A stretch of 64,000 bases of DNA from positions 1-64,000 of IMG/VR virus record IMGVR_UViG_3300042540_001929; one strand, written 5' to 3'. The notes under the pieces were generated by a model, which was not told the origin of the DNA, ran no database searches, and saw only the letters and a program-made list of their open reading frames with translations. Of the stretch, positions 53,789 through 61,803 are shown one piece after another. The translations under genes were made by a program, and so were the position numbers. The stretch comes from a virus. Position 1 is the first letter of the stretch. Every line of letters starts with the position of its first letter.

Positions 53789-56248
53789 ATGAGAAATTAT
53801 TTCACTCACAACCCTGCTGCAAAATCTATTATTACAGATTTTATGAAGCTTAATGAAAATGCCTCGGTGGACAATCTTCTTAAAAGAGCAACAGAGATTT
53901 GCTTAGATACATTCAAAAAAATTGTTTTTGATCTTGCCTCTCAAGAAAATCGCAACCCTGATGTTTTAAGATCCATGTTGTTGGATATTGCATCCGCCAA
54001 AACTGTCAAAAGCTTAGTTGCCAAAATCAAAGATTATGCAGGGGAGTCTGAATTGGCAGATTCTAGATTTTCTAAGGTTAAAAATATGTATATGAATGCC
54101 TTAAATTCTATGGGTGATGCATTGAAAAGATTGGTTGAAATTGATTCTAAATTAGAGGATTCTATTATTGATTCTTACAAAACTTCAGCTAATCGATTAA
54201 TTTCCTCTTTGGATTCTATTGCATTAAGTTTTTCAAAAAAGAAAGCGACTAATGAATCTTCAAGTTTTGATTTTAATTCAAATTCTTTGAACGAGTCTCT
54301 CGTAGGGTTTAGCGGTAGAATCGAAAAACTAAGAAAAAAACTTGTTAATTTGATTTCTGATTCCAAAGGAAAGGATGCAAAAAATGGATATGGGAGAGAC
54401 TGGCAAAGACTGTTTTCTTCACTGGAACAAAAATTAGAAGCCATTGAAGACTCCAAAGATTTAACTGGCGAGAAAGACAGAAAAACTTTGTCTGAACTAG
54501 AAAAACAAACAGATTCTCTTTCCGAAGAATATTACAATTACAAGATTAGAACTGCAGAGATGAGTATGAAAAAGATCATTGATGACGATGAACTTGTGAC
54601 AAAATATTCAGATGTGAATCAAATTATTACCGATGCTTTGGACATTATAGCAAAAGCAAATGGTCAAGAGTTATTGATAGATAAAACTATCAGGGAAGAA
54701 ATGGATGAGATGGAGCAGAAGGTGATTCAAAAAATTTTCCCGATAAAAATTGGAGCAAAGGACACAGACCTGAAATTTAAAAAGTCTGGTATTATCACTG
54801 CTGTACAGAAATCTTTAATGTCATCTTTCCCCTCTTTTAAAACTTTCTTACAAAAACATGGAGGGGCGGATGGTAAATACGGTAAAGCAACATCAATTGC
54901 AATCAAGTCTATCCAATCTTTACTTGGAAATAAAAACGCAAATGGTGAATTGGATAAACCCCTTTTCGATTCTCTCCTGAAAATGGAGCAAATCTCCGGC
55001 GAAAACAAAAAAATGTTAACAAATGCTTTGGGTGTTTTGAAAAAAACATATGCTATGTCAGAATCCAAGGTTTTAGGAATAGAGAATTTCTCAAAATTAT
55101 TTGAAGCCATTTTTATCGATGATGATGATCTAGAAAGAGAAATCCAAAAAAATTCAGCAGATTTGGCTAATATGCCCGAAAATAGTTCTGCAAAAGATAA
55201 AGAAGAGAAAACATCAGAAGATTCTAAATTAGCAAAAAAATTATCAAAGCTGTTAAGAAACGGTTACAACAAAAATGCAGAAGAGGAGGATTTTTTGAAA
55301 GAAGATGGAACACTTAAGAGTTCTTATCCGAATGAATTCGTGAGTGCGTGGATTAGTACACTAGAAGAAAACTCTAGCTCATCTGATAAACCTGGCTTCT
55401 TTTGGTTCCAAGAGCCTGATGAAAAAACGGGTGCTCTTTATTCAACTAAAAGATTGGCAGGTAATTACAAAAAACCATATAATTGGGAAAAATGGAAGGA
55501 ATTTTCAGGAGGGGAAACTTCACAAGAAAAAGATTCTTTCGCAAGATGGTACACGAGCTACTACACAGGGTTTGGTGGTTTAGAAGACATTCAAAAAGAA
55601 AAGGTAATTAAAGAACTACTTGACTTCTATTCAAATCCAAAAAACTCCTCTATGGTTAATCCAAAATTGGCTGATTCTTTCAACGATTGTGCTAGTTTTT
55701 ATGATGACATAAAAGATGCAATTAAGGCAGGTAAATCTTCACCGGATTCAGATTCATATGAATACTTTAAACAGGGATATTTGACTTCTGAAGCCATGGC
55801 AAAAATCTTAGAGGCTGCTTCAACTGCTGCACAAATAGATGATGAAGAGCCAGATTTAGGATTCTATGATTTTTTGATGCTTTCGATCTGTGTATTCCTT
55901 TGTGGATCTTCCATAGCTTGGAATTCTGAAAAGAAAAAATGGGATTCAGCTTTGAATATTTTGAAGAATAAGGTATTGACAGAGGGTGTTTTAAAGAAAA
56001 TCTCGGATGTTAAAGTGGTAGAAAATGATCCCAAATCGCCAATCCCATCATTGAATAAACAAGGAATAGAGATATTGACTAAGGGATATGATGGTAACTC
56101 CAAAAAAATCTTCAAAGAAAATTTAGAAAGAGCCTCTAAAGTTCTTGTTCCTTTAGTCGAAAGACATGCAGATAGAATGAATTACAAGAAGAAGGAAGAC
56201 ATTAAAACATTCGACTCTAAGAATGTGTTTGTGGTTAATTTAGATTGA
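53789..56248 (+). CDS. Large internal head protein candidate with PG-binding-like segment
   Basis: An 819-residue protein. Leader RNYFTHNPAAKSIITDFMKL runs to LNE|N at residues 21-24. Further internal sites resemble protease sites: SNSLNE|SLVG (about residue 170) and KLFE|AIFIDD (about 440). Residues 330-400 (FLQKHGGADGKYGKATSIAI, KSIQSLLGNKNANGELDKPL) resemble a peptidoglycan-binding domain 1 fold (GxDGxYGxxTxxAIxxxQ). The rest is helical. If the site calls are right, the protein is processed into several pieces in the head. Confidence 0.55.
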   Translation: MRNYFTHNPAAKSIITDFMKLNENASVDNLLKRATEICLDTFKKIVFDLASQENRNPDVLRSMLLDIASAKTVKSLVAKIKDYAGESELADSRFSKVKNMYMNALNSMGDALKRLVEIDSKLEDSIIDSYKTSANRLISSLDSIALSFSKKKATNESSSFDFNSNSLNESLVGFSGRIEKLRKKLVNLISDSKGKDAKNGYGRDWQRLFSSLEQKLEAIEDSKDLTGEKDRKTLSELEKQTDSLSEEYYNYKIRTAEMSMKKIIDDDELVTKYSDVNQIITDALDIIAKANGQELLIDKTIREEMDEMEQKVIQKIFPIKIGAKDTDLKFKKSGIITAVQKSLMSSFPSFKTFLQKHGGADGKYGKATSIAIKSIQSLLGNKNANGELDKPLFDSLLKMEQISGENKKMLTNALGVLKKTYAMSESKVLGIENFSKLFEAIFIDDDDLEREIQKNSADLANMPENSSAKDKEEKTSEDSKLAKKLSKLLRNGYNKNAEEEDFLKEDGTLKSSYPNEFVSAWISTLEENSSSSDKPGFFWFQEPDEKTGALYSTKRLAGNYKKPYNWEKWKEFSGGETSQEKDSFARWYTSYYTGFGGLEDIQKEKVIKELLDFYSNPKNSSMVNPKLADSFNDCASFYDDIKDAIKAGKSSPDSDSYEYFKQGYLTSEAMAKILEAASTAAQIDDEEPDLGFYDFLMLSICVFLCGSSIAWNSEKKKWDSALNILKNKVLTEGVLKKISDVKVVENDPKSPIPSLNKQGIEILTKGYDGNSKKIFKENLERASKVLVPLVERHADRMNYKKKEDIKTFDSKNVFVVNLD

Positions 56249-56290
56249 TGTTAAAAATTTGATGTTTCATTCTTATTTTTAGCCCCAATC

Positions 56291-56647
56291 ATGAATAAAA
56301 TACTTTTTCTCATTCTACTTACTTTTGTTTCTTGCCGGAAAGAATTGGATATAAAACCAATTGATCCAAAATATTCGAAAGATTTAGTAAACCAAGAGAT
56401 AATTCAACCAGCTTTAGATCAAGCAAAAATTCTAAGCAGAGATTCTCTTTTTTATCCCTTAAATTCAAGTTTGGCCGTTTTTCATAGTCAATTCCCAAAT
56501 GAATTCAGAAAATTCGAAAGTTTACGAGGGGATAAAGAAAGAGCCAATTTTTTGAAAAGGAATCATAAGTTCAGAAAAATTTGGAAGAAACTAGGTAATA
56601 ATGAAAAGAAATTGAATTCAATTAATTCTATAAAAACTTATCAATAA
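56291..56647 (+). CDS. Small lipoprotein
   Basis: A 118-residue protein with an N-terminal signal MNKILFLILLTFVSC: a lipobox (TFVSC, Cys at position 15) and then RKELDIKP. This is the short signal II form typical of Bacteroidota. The rest is charged and helical (KERANFLKRNHKFRKIWKKL). Phage lipoproteins often block superinfection or help lysis; no specific family recognised. No GATATATA element precedes it. Confidence 0.65.
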   Translation: MNKILFLILLTFVSCRKELDIKPIDPKYSKDLVNQEIIQPALDQAKILSRDSLFYPLNSSLAVFHSQFPNEFRKFESLRGDKERANFLKRNHKFRKIWKKLGNNEKKLNSINSIKTYQ

Positions 56648-56729
56648 ATTTATAGAAATAAGATTATATCAATTGAATACACCATCAGTTTTACAATCTA
56701 TTCTAAAGTGTGAATTTTTTTCGAAACAT

Positions 56730-56737
56730 TATCTTTG
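56730..56737 (+). promoter_or_regulatory. Possible host-type (Bacteroidota) promoter -7 element, TATCTTTG
   Basis: TATCTTTG fits TAnnTTTG, the -7 element of the Bacteroidota housekeeping sigma, and lies 18 bases before the ATG at 56756. The -33 element is not clear. Confidence 0.3.
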
Positions 56738-56755
56738 TGTTTTAATTAAATTCAC

Positions 56756-57292
56756 ATGATCACAATTTTTGAAGGAGCAAGAAATTCTGGTAAAACTTTT
56801 CTGGCGAACAAATACTCCCAGCAAACGGGAATGCAAATTTACAAATTTGAATTTGCTGGATGGTTTTCTGGATTGATGATTCCAGACGAAGATCCAAAGA
56901 CACATTATTTTGCATTAGGAAAAGAGGCCATGCTACTTCAGCTCAATAGAGATGGACTCCTGCCTCATTTTATCTTGGATCGGGGATTTCTCACTGTTTT
57001 AACCTGGGGGATTATCAGCAAAAGAATCACTCAGCAGGAAGCTTCACAACAACTTAATCTTTTGAGGGATAAAGGACTTTTGGTAAACCTAAAGATAGTT
57101 CTAGTTGAAGGCACAAACCCAGAATCCAGAACTAAAGACCAATGGGATTTTCGAGAGGGGTCTGCAGAGGAAAAAGAAACTCTTTTAAATATAATTTCTG
57201 CTGTTCAATTTCTTCAGCCTGATTTAGAAGTTGTGAAACTTACTAATGACTTTACCCATATGACCACAAAGAATTTAATTCATTTGATTTAA
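56756..57292 (+). CDS. P-loop kinase, deoxynucleoside/thymidylate kinase-like
   Basis: A 178-residue P-loop protein. Walker A FEGARNSGKTFLANKY (residues 5-20), a DRG motif in FILDRGFLTVLTWG (like the DRS/DRY motif of nucleoside and thymidylate kinases) and a lid region with R (SRTKDQWDFREGSAEEKETL). These are the marks of deoxynucleoside or dTMP-type kinases; the substrate cannot be told. It ends one base before the asparagine synthetase start, so both are likely one unit from the host-type promoter. Confidence 0.7.
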   Translation: MITIFEGARNSGKTFLANKYSQQTGMQIYKFEFAGWFSGLMIPDEDPKTHYFALGKEAMLLQLNRDGLLPHFILDRGFLTVLTWGIISKRITQQEASQQLNLLRDKGLLVNLKIVLVEGTNPESRTKDQWDFREGSAEEKETLLNIISAVQFLQPDLEVVKLTNDFTHMTTKNLIHLI

Positions 57293-57293
57293 T

Positions 57294-58730
57294 ATGTGTG
57301 GTATTTTTATTAATATAGACGGGGAAACCTCGAGATTAAATTCTATGTCACATAGAGGTATAGAATCAAATACGATTGAAAGAGATGGAGTTTTTTTATC
57401 CCACACTAGACTTCCAATCCAAACAGAAGAAGGGGATGGGTGGAAACAACCAATTGAAATTTCACCAGGGATTTTCTTGCTTTACAATGGTGAGATCTTT
57501 AACTATGACACCACAGTCTTTGGTTCAGACATAGAATATCTTTGTCAAACATTTGCCCCTTGGAAGGGAGGATCTTTCCAAATGTTTTGTTCTTTGTTCG
57601 TTCCTAGAATTCAAACCTGGGATGGATTTTGGGCGATAGCTATCTATGATTCCAAATCTAAAGACATTATTTGTTTTACCGATCCGCTTGGGAAAAAATG
57701 TTTATACACCAACGATGATGGCGAGCTAGCTTCCGAAATAAAGGCGGTTCAACATTGGTTTAGCCCTCAAGATTCACATTTCATTTCGACAGTTAGAAAA
57801 TTTGGATATGTAACCGACGATTCAACCCCCTACAGAGACGTTAAAAGAATTTTACCCAACACGATTTATTATTACAATTTGGAAGTTCCCGGTTTTAAAT
57901 CTACTTACTCTAATTATTATAGAGGATTTAACTTCCCAATTGAAAATCTAACACCCGGAGATTATGAAGCTCACATGGAGTGGCTGTGGGCAAAACTTTT
58001 TGAATCTGTTCAAAACAGATTAATTTCTAAAAATTATCCTATTTCACTACTTGTTTCTGGTGGTTTAGATTCATCTATCATTGCTGGGATCTTATCACAA
58101 ATGTCTCCAGAGGTAAAATGGTTTTCTATAGAAAATGGAGAATCCAAGTTTGTTAAAATCCTGTCTGAATTTTACCAAAAGGATGTTAATTTTTTGGAGT
58201 ACAACATGGATGAGTCTAAAATTAAAAAAATCTATCAAAAATGGAATGAAAGCCCTATTGATTTGGGTTCAGTAGTACCTCAATTTTTTCTCTTTGAATC
58301 GGTTAAAAATCAAGGAAATTCTAGAATTGTTTTAAGTGGAGACGGAGCAGATGAACTTTTCGGAGGTTATTCAAGAATTCACGAGTATGATTCCCAGTTT
58401 TCTGATATATTCGATGAATTGAGATTTTACCACCTTCCCAGATTGGACAAGCTTTCAATGGCACACACATTGGAACTTAGAAATCCTTTTTTACACCTTG
58501 ACATAGTTCGATTTGCTTTACATCTACCAAGAGAATGGAGAACAGATAAAAAAATTCTGAAAGATACATTTGGGCCTCTACTTCCCTCTGAAATTGTGGA
58601 TCGTCCTAAAGAGGCTTTGAAAAATCCAAAAATCAAAGAGAACAAATTGAAGTATCGTCAACAGGCAGTTGACCTTTTTCTTGAAGTTGAACAAACCGAA
58701 TCATTTTCAAAAGTAGAAGTAGATATATAG
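57294..58730 (+). CDS. asnB: Asparagine synthetase (glutamine-hydrolysing), AsnB-like
   Basis: A 478-residue class II amidotransferase. The N-terminal nucleophile Cys2 (MCGIF), HTRLPI (Arg39), YNGEIFN (64-70) and GDGxx-type elements make the glutaminase domain; SLLVSGGLDSS (251-261) is the ATP pyrophosphatase loop; SGDGADELFGGY completes the synthetase site. It makes Asn from Asp and Gln. It is shorter than E. coli AsnB (554 aa) but keeps the motifs. Unusual in a phage; could serve Asn-rich virion proteins (the fibre is very Asn-rich) or amidate another substrate. Confidence 0.92.
   Translation: MCGIFINIDGETSRLNSMSHRGIESNTIERDGVFLSHTRLPIQTEEGDGWKQPIEISPGIFLLYNGEIFNYDTTVFGSDIEYLCQTFAPWKGGSFQMFCSLFVPRIQTWDGFWAIAIYDSKSKDIICFTDPLGKKCLYTNDDGELASEIKAVQHWFSPQDSHFISTVRKFGYVTDDSTPYRDVKRILPNTIYYYNLEVPGFKSTYSNYYRGFNFPIENLTPGDYEAHMEWLWAKLFESVQNRLISKNYPISLLVSGGLDSSIIAGILSQMSPEVKWFSIENGESKFVKILSEFYQKDVNFLEYNMDESKIKKIYQKWNESPIDLGSVVPQFFLFESVKNQGNSRIVLSGDGADELFGGYSRIHEYDSQFSDIFDELRFYHLPRLDKLSMAHTLELRNPFLHLDIVRFALHLPREWRTDKKILKDTFGPLLPSEIVDRPKEALKNPKIKENKLKYRQQAVDLFLEVEQTESFSKVEVDI
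58722..58729 (+). promoter_or_regulatory. Putative late promoter element GATATATA
   Basis: Overlaps the stop of asnB, 17 bases before the GTG at 58747. Confidence 0.4.
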
Positions 58731-58746
58731 AAAAAAAGTCTACCTA

Positions 58747-59469
58747 GTGAAAATTCAAAAAGTTCAAAATTTCGACGAATTTACTTCCAAAAAAATAAAC
58801 GAAGCAAACGATTCATTTTTTTCCTTCGATTTTTTAGGAAATCTATTTACAAAAGGATTTGATGCTTTCACCGATGTACTGAAAGGAAAGGTTACTGCCC
58901 ATATTTTTGAATATTTGGGGATTGGAGAGGGATCAATTCTTTCCAAATTGGTACAAAACTTTGTTGAAACTATCCCAGTAAAAGATTATTATGCCATTTT
59001 ATTCAAAGGTAAAATTAGTGCTCCATATTTGGCTCCTAAAGCAGCACAAGCAACAATTGAATTTTTAATAGAAATGGGGCCAGATGGAATAGCAAAAAAT
59101 TTAGGAATTACCGATACCAACGGATATTTATACCGAACAATTTCGGAGATGCTCACCAACGAAGTTACAAAAAAAGATTTCTCAAAAAAATTAGAAAATT
59201 TCTATCTTTCTATGTTTGGTGGATTACCAGAAACTTCTGCAGAAGATTTTAAGAAATCGCTTAATCCCCAGGAAAAAACGAAAATAGAAAATGAATTGGC
59301 TGCAAAAGCCAAAGAAAAAGGCATTCCCACAGAAAACCCTAAAGAAAAAAACACAATGTTGGACAACTTCTTTTCTAATTTAGGATCAATGAACCAGGCA
59401 AACCCAACCCAAATCGGTAACACATCAGGGGAGGATTTATTCACGACCCTTCTTCAACCAAAAAAATAA
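58747..59469 (+). CDS. Probable internal head protein with capsid-targeting-like leader
   Basis: A 240-residue protein from GTG 58747. The leader MKIQKVQNFDEFTSKKINEA is the clearest T4-like capsid-targeting leader here (T4 internal proteins start MKTYQEFIxE), with INE|A at residues 17-20. The next 130 residues are helical and amphipathic (FFSFDFLGNLFTKGFDAFTD); the C-terminus is Asn/Lys-rich. Function of the mature part unknown. Confidence 0.6.
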   Translation: MKIQKVQNFDEFTSKKINEANDSFFSFDFLGNLFTKGFDAFTDVLKGKVTAHIFEYLGIGEGSILSKLVQNFVETIPVKDYYAILFKGKISAPYLAPKAAQATIEFLIEMGPDGIAKNLGITDTNGYLYRTISEMLTNEVTKKDFSKKLENFYLSMFGGLPETSAEDFKKSLNPQEKTKIENELAAKAKEKGIPTENPKEKNTMLDNFFSNLGSMNQANPTQIGNTSGEDLFTTLLQPKK

Positions 59470-59478
59470 AATCAAATC

Positions 59479-59820
59479 ATGAATATAAATGATGTATCAA
59501 AAAGAGAAATTTTAGATTTTAAAGATTTTCTGGGTAAGGTTATGGACAATACGTTCAAACCGTTAGCCGCAGAAAATCAAAAAGATTCTTACGATAGAAC
59601 AGGATTTCACAAGATCAAAAGAGAACCTGCCTATGACTTTGTGGGTTATGCCGATGCCGTCTTTTCTCCAGATAAAGCTGGTATTGGATTGCCTGGTTAC
59701 AACGCTGGTAAAGACAGGCAGTACATCAACGCCATTGGTGGTCCAGGTTTAACCCCAACAACAACCAACGAATCTGAGGCAATTGATTACACCAAAATCA
59801 AAAGACTAGAGGATTTCTAA
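59479..59820 (+). CDS. Small probable virion protein
   Basis: A 113-residue protein (MNINDVSKREILDFKDFLGK). The DFKDFLGKVMDNTF segment resembles the leaders of neighbouring genes but lacks a clear L/I-x-E site; the second half is Gly/Tyr/Asp-rich (GIGLPGYNAGKDRQYINAIG). It ends with DYTKIKRLEDF and is followed by a strong terminator. Unknown function. Confidence 0.5.
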   Translation: MNINDVSKREILDFKDFLGKVMDNTFKPLAAENQKDSYDRTGFHKIKREPAYDFVGYADAVFSPDKAGIGLPGYNAGKDRQYINAIGGPGLTPTTTNESEAIDYTKIKRLEDF

Positions 59821-59838
59821 AGATTTTGTTTTTAATAG

Positions 59839-59870
59839 AAGGACGGGTTTGAAACTCGTCCTTTTTTTTT
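59839..59870 (+). terminator. Rho-independent terminator
   Basis: Stem AAGGACG...CGTCCTT extended by the inner GGTTT/AAACT pairs, then nine T. It closes the unit ending at 59820. Confidence 0.92.
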
Positions 59871-59893
59871 GGTATAAGAATTAAATTTGTCGT

Positions 59894-60565
59894 ATGTCCA
59901 AAATTCGTTTGGTTCACATTTTAACCGAAATAGATACACCTAGGGAAATAGCTTCCATTGCTTCTTTGTCTCCCCTTGGAAATATGGGATTAGAATATGC
60001 TCAACAAGTAAACCAAAGATATACTGGAGATGACTGGAAATTAACTAAAGCTTTGTGTCAGAATGAATTTACCAATCATGGCCCTGGACACTATGGAGCT
60101 TTCCAATCGTTCAAGAAGGCAATGTTGGAAAATTTTGATGATGATCTAGATGCCTTGATCCTGTGTGAGTGTGATTGTGTACTAGAAGTAACCCCGGAAG
60201 ATTTCATGAAGACAGTATATAGGGCTATTGAATTTTGTAACAAACACGAGATACGTTATTTTTCCCTTGGCTCTAGATTTGTGAATGGATTTTTACAGTC
60301 CCCAGTCTCTGAAACAGACCCAGATTTTCCTGAATTTTATACAACACCAAAAATTATTTTGGCCCATTGTGTTATCTTACACCGTTCTGGTAGAGAATTT
60401 TATTTGAACCGTTTAGGAGAGAATAATTGGGATTCTCCGGATTTGTGGTTCAATGAAATAAATTGGCTACACGGTAACAATAAATTCGGTATCTCTTGGG
60501 AAAGATCTGCATTCCAACACGAGGGTCATTCTTTAATTGATGACTGCTGGAAAAATTCACAGTAA
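59894..60565 (+). CDS. Glycosyltransferase-like protein (GT-A type)
   Basis: A 223-residue protein. IRLVHILTEIDTPREIASIA opens like phage glycosyltransferases that use short reports of position; LDALILCECDCVLEVTPEDF has the DxD-like ECDC site (about residues 91-99); HCVILHRSGREFYLNRL and WFNEINWLHGNNKFGISWER fit the acceptor side. It is a fifth candidate glycosyltransferase, away from the others. Its 3' end overlaps the end of the convergent - strand gene by nine bases. Confidence 0.6.
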   Translation: MSKIRLVHILTEIDTPREIASIASLSPLGNMGLEYAQQVNQRYTGDDWKLTKALCQNEFTNHGPGHYGAFQSFKKAMLENFDDDLDALILCECDCVLEVTPEDFMKTVYRAIEFCNKHEIRYFSLGSRFVNGFLQSPVSETDPDFPEFYTTPKIILAHCVILHRSGREFYLNRLGENNWDSPDLWFNEINWLHGNNKFGISWERSAFQHEGHSLIDDCWKNSQ

Positions 60566-61267
60566 AGCCACTTGACTTTCTAAATCTTTAATGAAAAGTT
60601 CTTTGGCGATCTTTAAAATGTTAGATTCCTCATTGAAGTCTTCTTGAATTTCAATAACCGTGACTTTTGAATTTGGTGCTTGGACTCCAACAGTAACCAA
60701 AATTTCATTTACAAGATGATCATAGGATATTGAAAAAAAATTGTTAGAAATTCTAACTCTTTTCATCATAATTCCAAAGGAAGAAGCATTAGAATATCTG
60801 GACCACCAGTATGAATAAATTTCATCAGTGGCAAGATTTCTAACCAATAAAATACCTAAATCTGAATTTTTCTTGTCTGGAGTCAGATTGTAAACCGAAA
60901 TTCTTTTTTCTAACTTTTTCCAAATGTTTGTTCCCAGCTCGGCGTACTTATACAAACAATCCAAAGATAAATCAACAATTTCCCGAAGTTCTTCTTTTTC
61001 TTCTTCTGTAAATTTTGAATCTATGAATTTTTCAAAAATCTGAATTTCTTCCTGATCCATTTTTTGAAGATCTAATTTTTCGTTTGCCAAAATTTTTTCA
61101 GACAATTTTAAACCTTTAATAGAAGAAAAAATTTGTTGAATGGGATGATAAATGTTGTCCCTTCGAATTTCTTCATTTACTTCTTGTAGAAAGTCTAACA
61201 AAATGTACTGTTTGTGTTCGGTATCTATTGGTAACTGTAGAAACCAGGTGGACTCGAGATTTTTCAT
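60557..61267 (-). CDS. Unknown protein on the opposite strand
   Basis: A 236-residue protein (MKNLESTWFLQLPIDTEHKQ) of unknown function. It has a helical acidic middle (FIDSKFTEEEKEELREIVDL) and a mixed C-terminal half (SYWWSRYSNASSFGIMMKRV). One of two - strand genes; convergent with the glycosyltransferase gene and divergent from the next gene. A GAATATATA element lies 31 bases upstream of its start. It shows no signs of being a shadow: codon pattern and length are normal. Confidence 0.65.
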   Translation of the reverse strand: MKNLESTWFLQLPIDTEHKQYILLDFLQEVNEEIRRDNIYHPIQQIFSSIKGLKLSEKILANEKLDLQKMDQEEIQIFEKFIDSKFTEEEKEELREIVDLSLDCLYKYAELGTNIWKKLEKRISVYNLTPDKKNSDLGILLVRNLATDEIYSYWWSRYSNASSFGIMMKRVRISNNFFSISYDHLVNEILVTVGVQAPNSKVTVIEIQEDFNEESNILKIAKELFIKDLESQVALL

Positions 61268-61298
61268 GACCGTTGGTTTAAATTTTTGAAATTCATCA

Positions 61299-61307
61299 TA
61301 TATATTC
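61299..61307 (-). promoter_or_regulatory. Putative late promoter element GAATATATA (- strand)
   Basis: Reads GAATATATA on the - strand, 31 bases before the start at 61267. The + strand element at 61342 lies only 34 bases away, so the two could form a divergent promoter pair. Confidence 0.35.
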
Positions 61308-61341
61308 TTGAGTCAGCCCTAAAAAGGAAAATGGAGTTGAC

Positions 61342-61349
61342 GATATATA
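61342..61349 (+). promoter_or_regulatory. Putative late promoter element GATATATA
   Basis: GATATATAAAC, 19 bases before the ATG at 61369. Confidence 0.5.
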
Positions 61350-61368
61350 AACAAAGTAATTGTCATAC

Positions 61369-61803
61369 ATGAGAATTCAAGATTTTGGTTCATATTCAGT
61401 TCAAAAGAAAAAAAGGTTCACCTCGGAGCACACTTTCACAGCATCTTTGGATTATGTTGATGTCAAATTGACCAACCGCCCTCCTGAATTGTCGGATGTA
61501 GACGATTTAAAATGTGAGATTGAATATGAGATTTCGATTGAAAGACAAAAACAAGGAGTTCAGGATATATCATTCAAAATAAACCAAATTGAATTGGAGG
61601 TTAAAGTGGACGACCATCCGGATGATCCGAAAGAGTTTGAATTTGAAATTGTTCCTGGGGAAAATATTGATTCCAATCTGGTAGTTATACGCAAGGGAGA
61701 ATCTTTAATTCCAACCGATCCCACCTTTTTACACATCGATATGAAAAAGTCAGCTAAAGTAGCGGATTTCAAAGTTACAGTCTTGTTTGGAAAAAATGAA
61801 TAA
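61369..61803 (+). CDS. Small probable virion protein
   Basis: About 144 residues from ATG 61369 (TTG 61360 is less likely). RIQDFGSYSVQKKKRFTSEH resembles the leaders nearby but has no clear L/I-x-E site. The rest is beta-rich (DDLKCEIEYEISIERQKQGV, ISFKINQIELEVKVDD, FKVTVLFGKNE), like a single beta-sandwich. It overlaps the next gene by eight bases. Unknown. Confidence 0.5.
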   Translation: MRIQDFGSYSVQKKKRFTSEHTFTASLDYVDVKLTNRPPELSDVDDLKCEIEYEISIERQKQGVQDISFKINQIELEVKVDDHPDDPKEFEFEIVPGENIDSNLVVIRKGESLIPTDPTFLHIDMKKSAKVADFKVTVLFGKNE

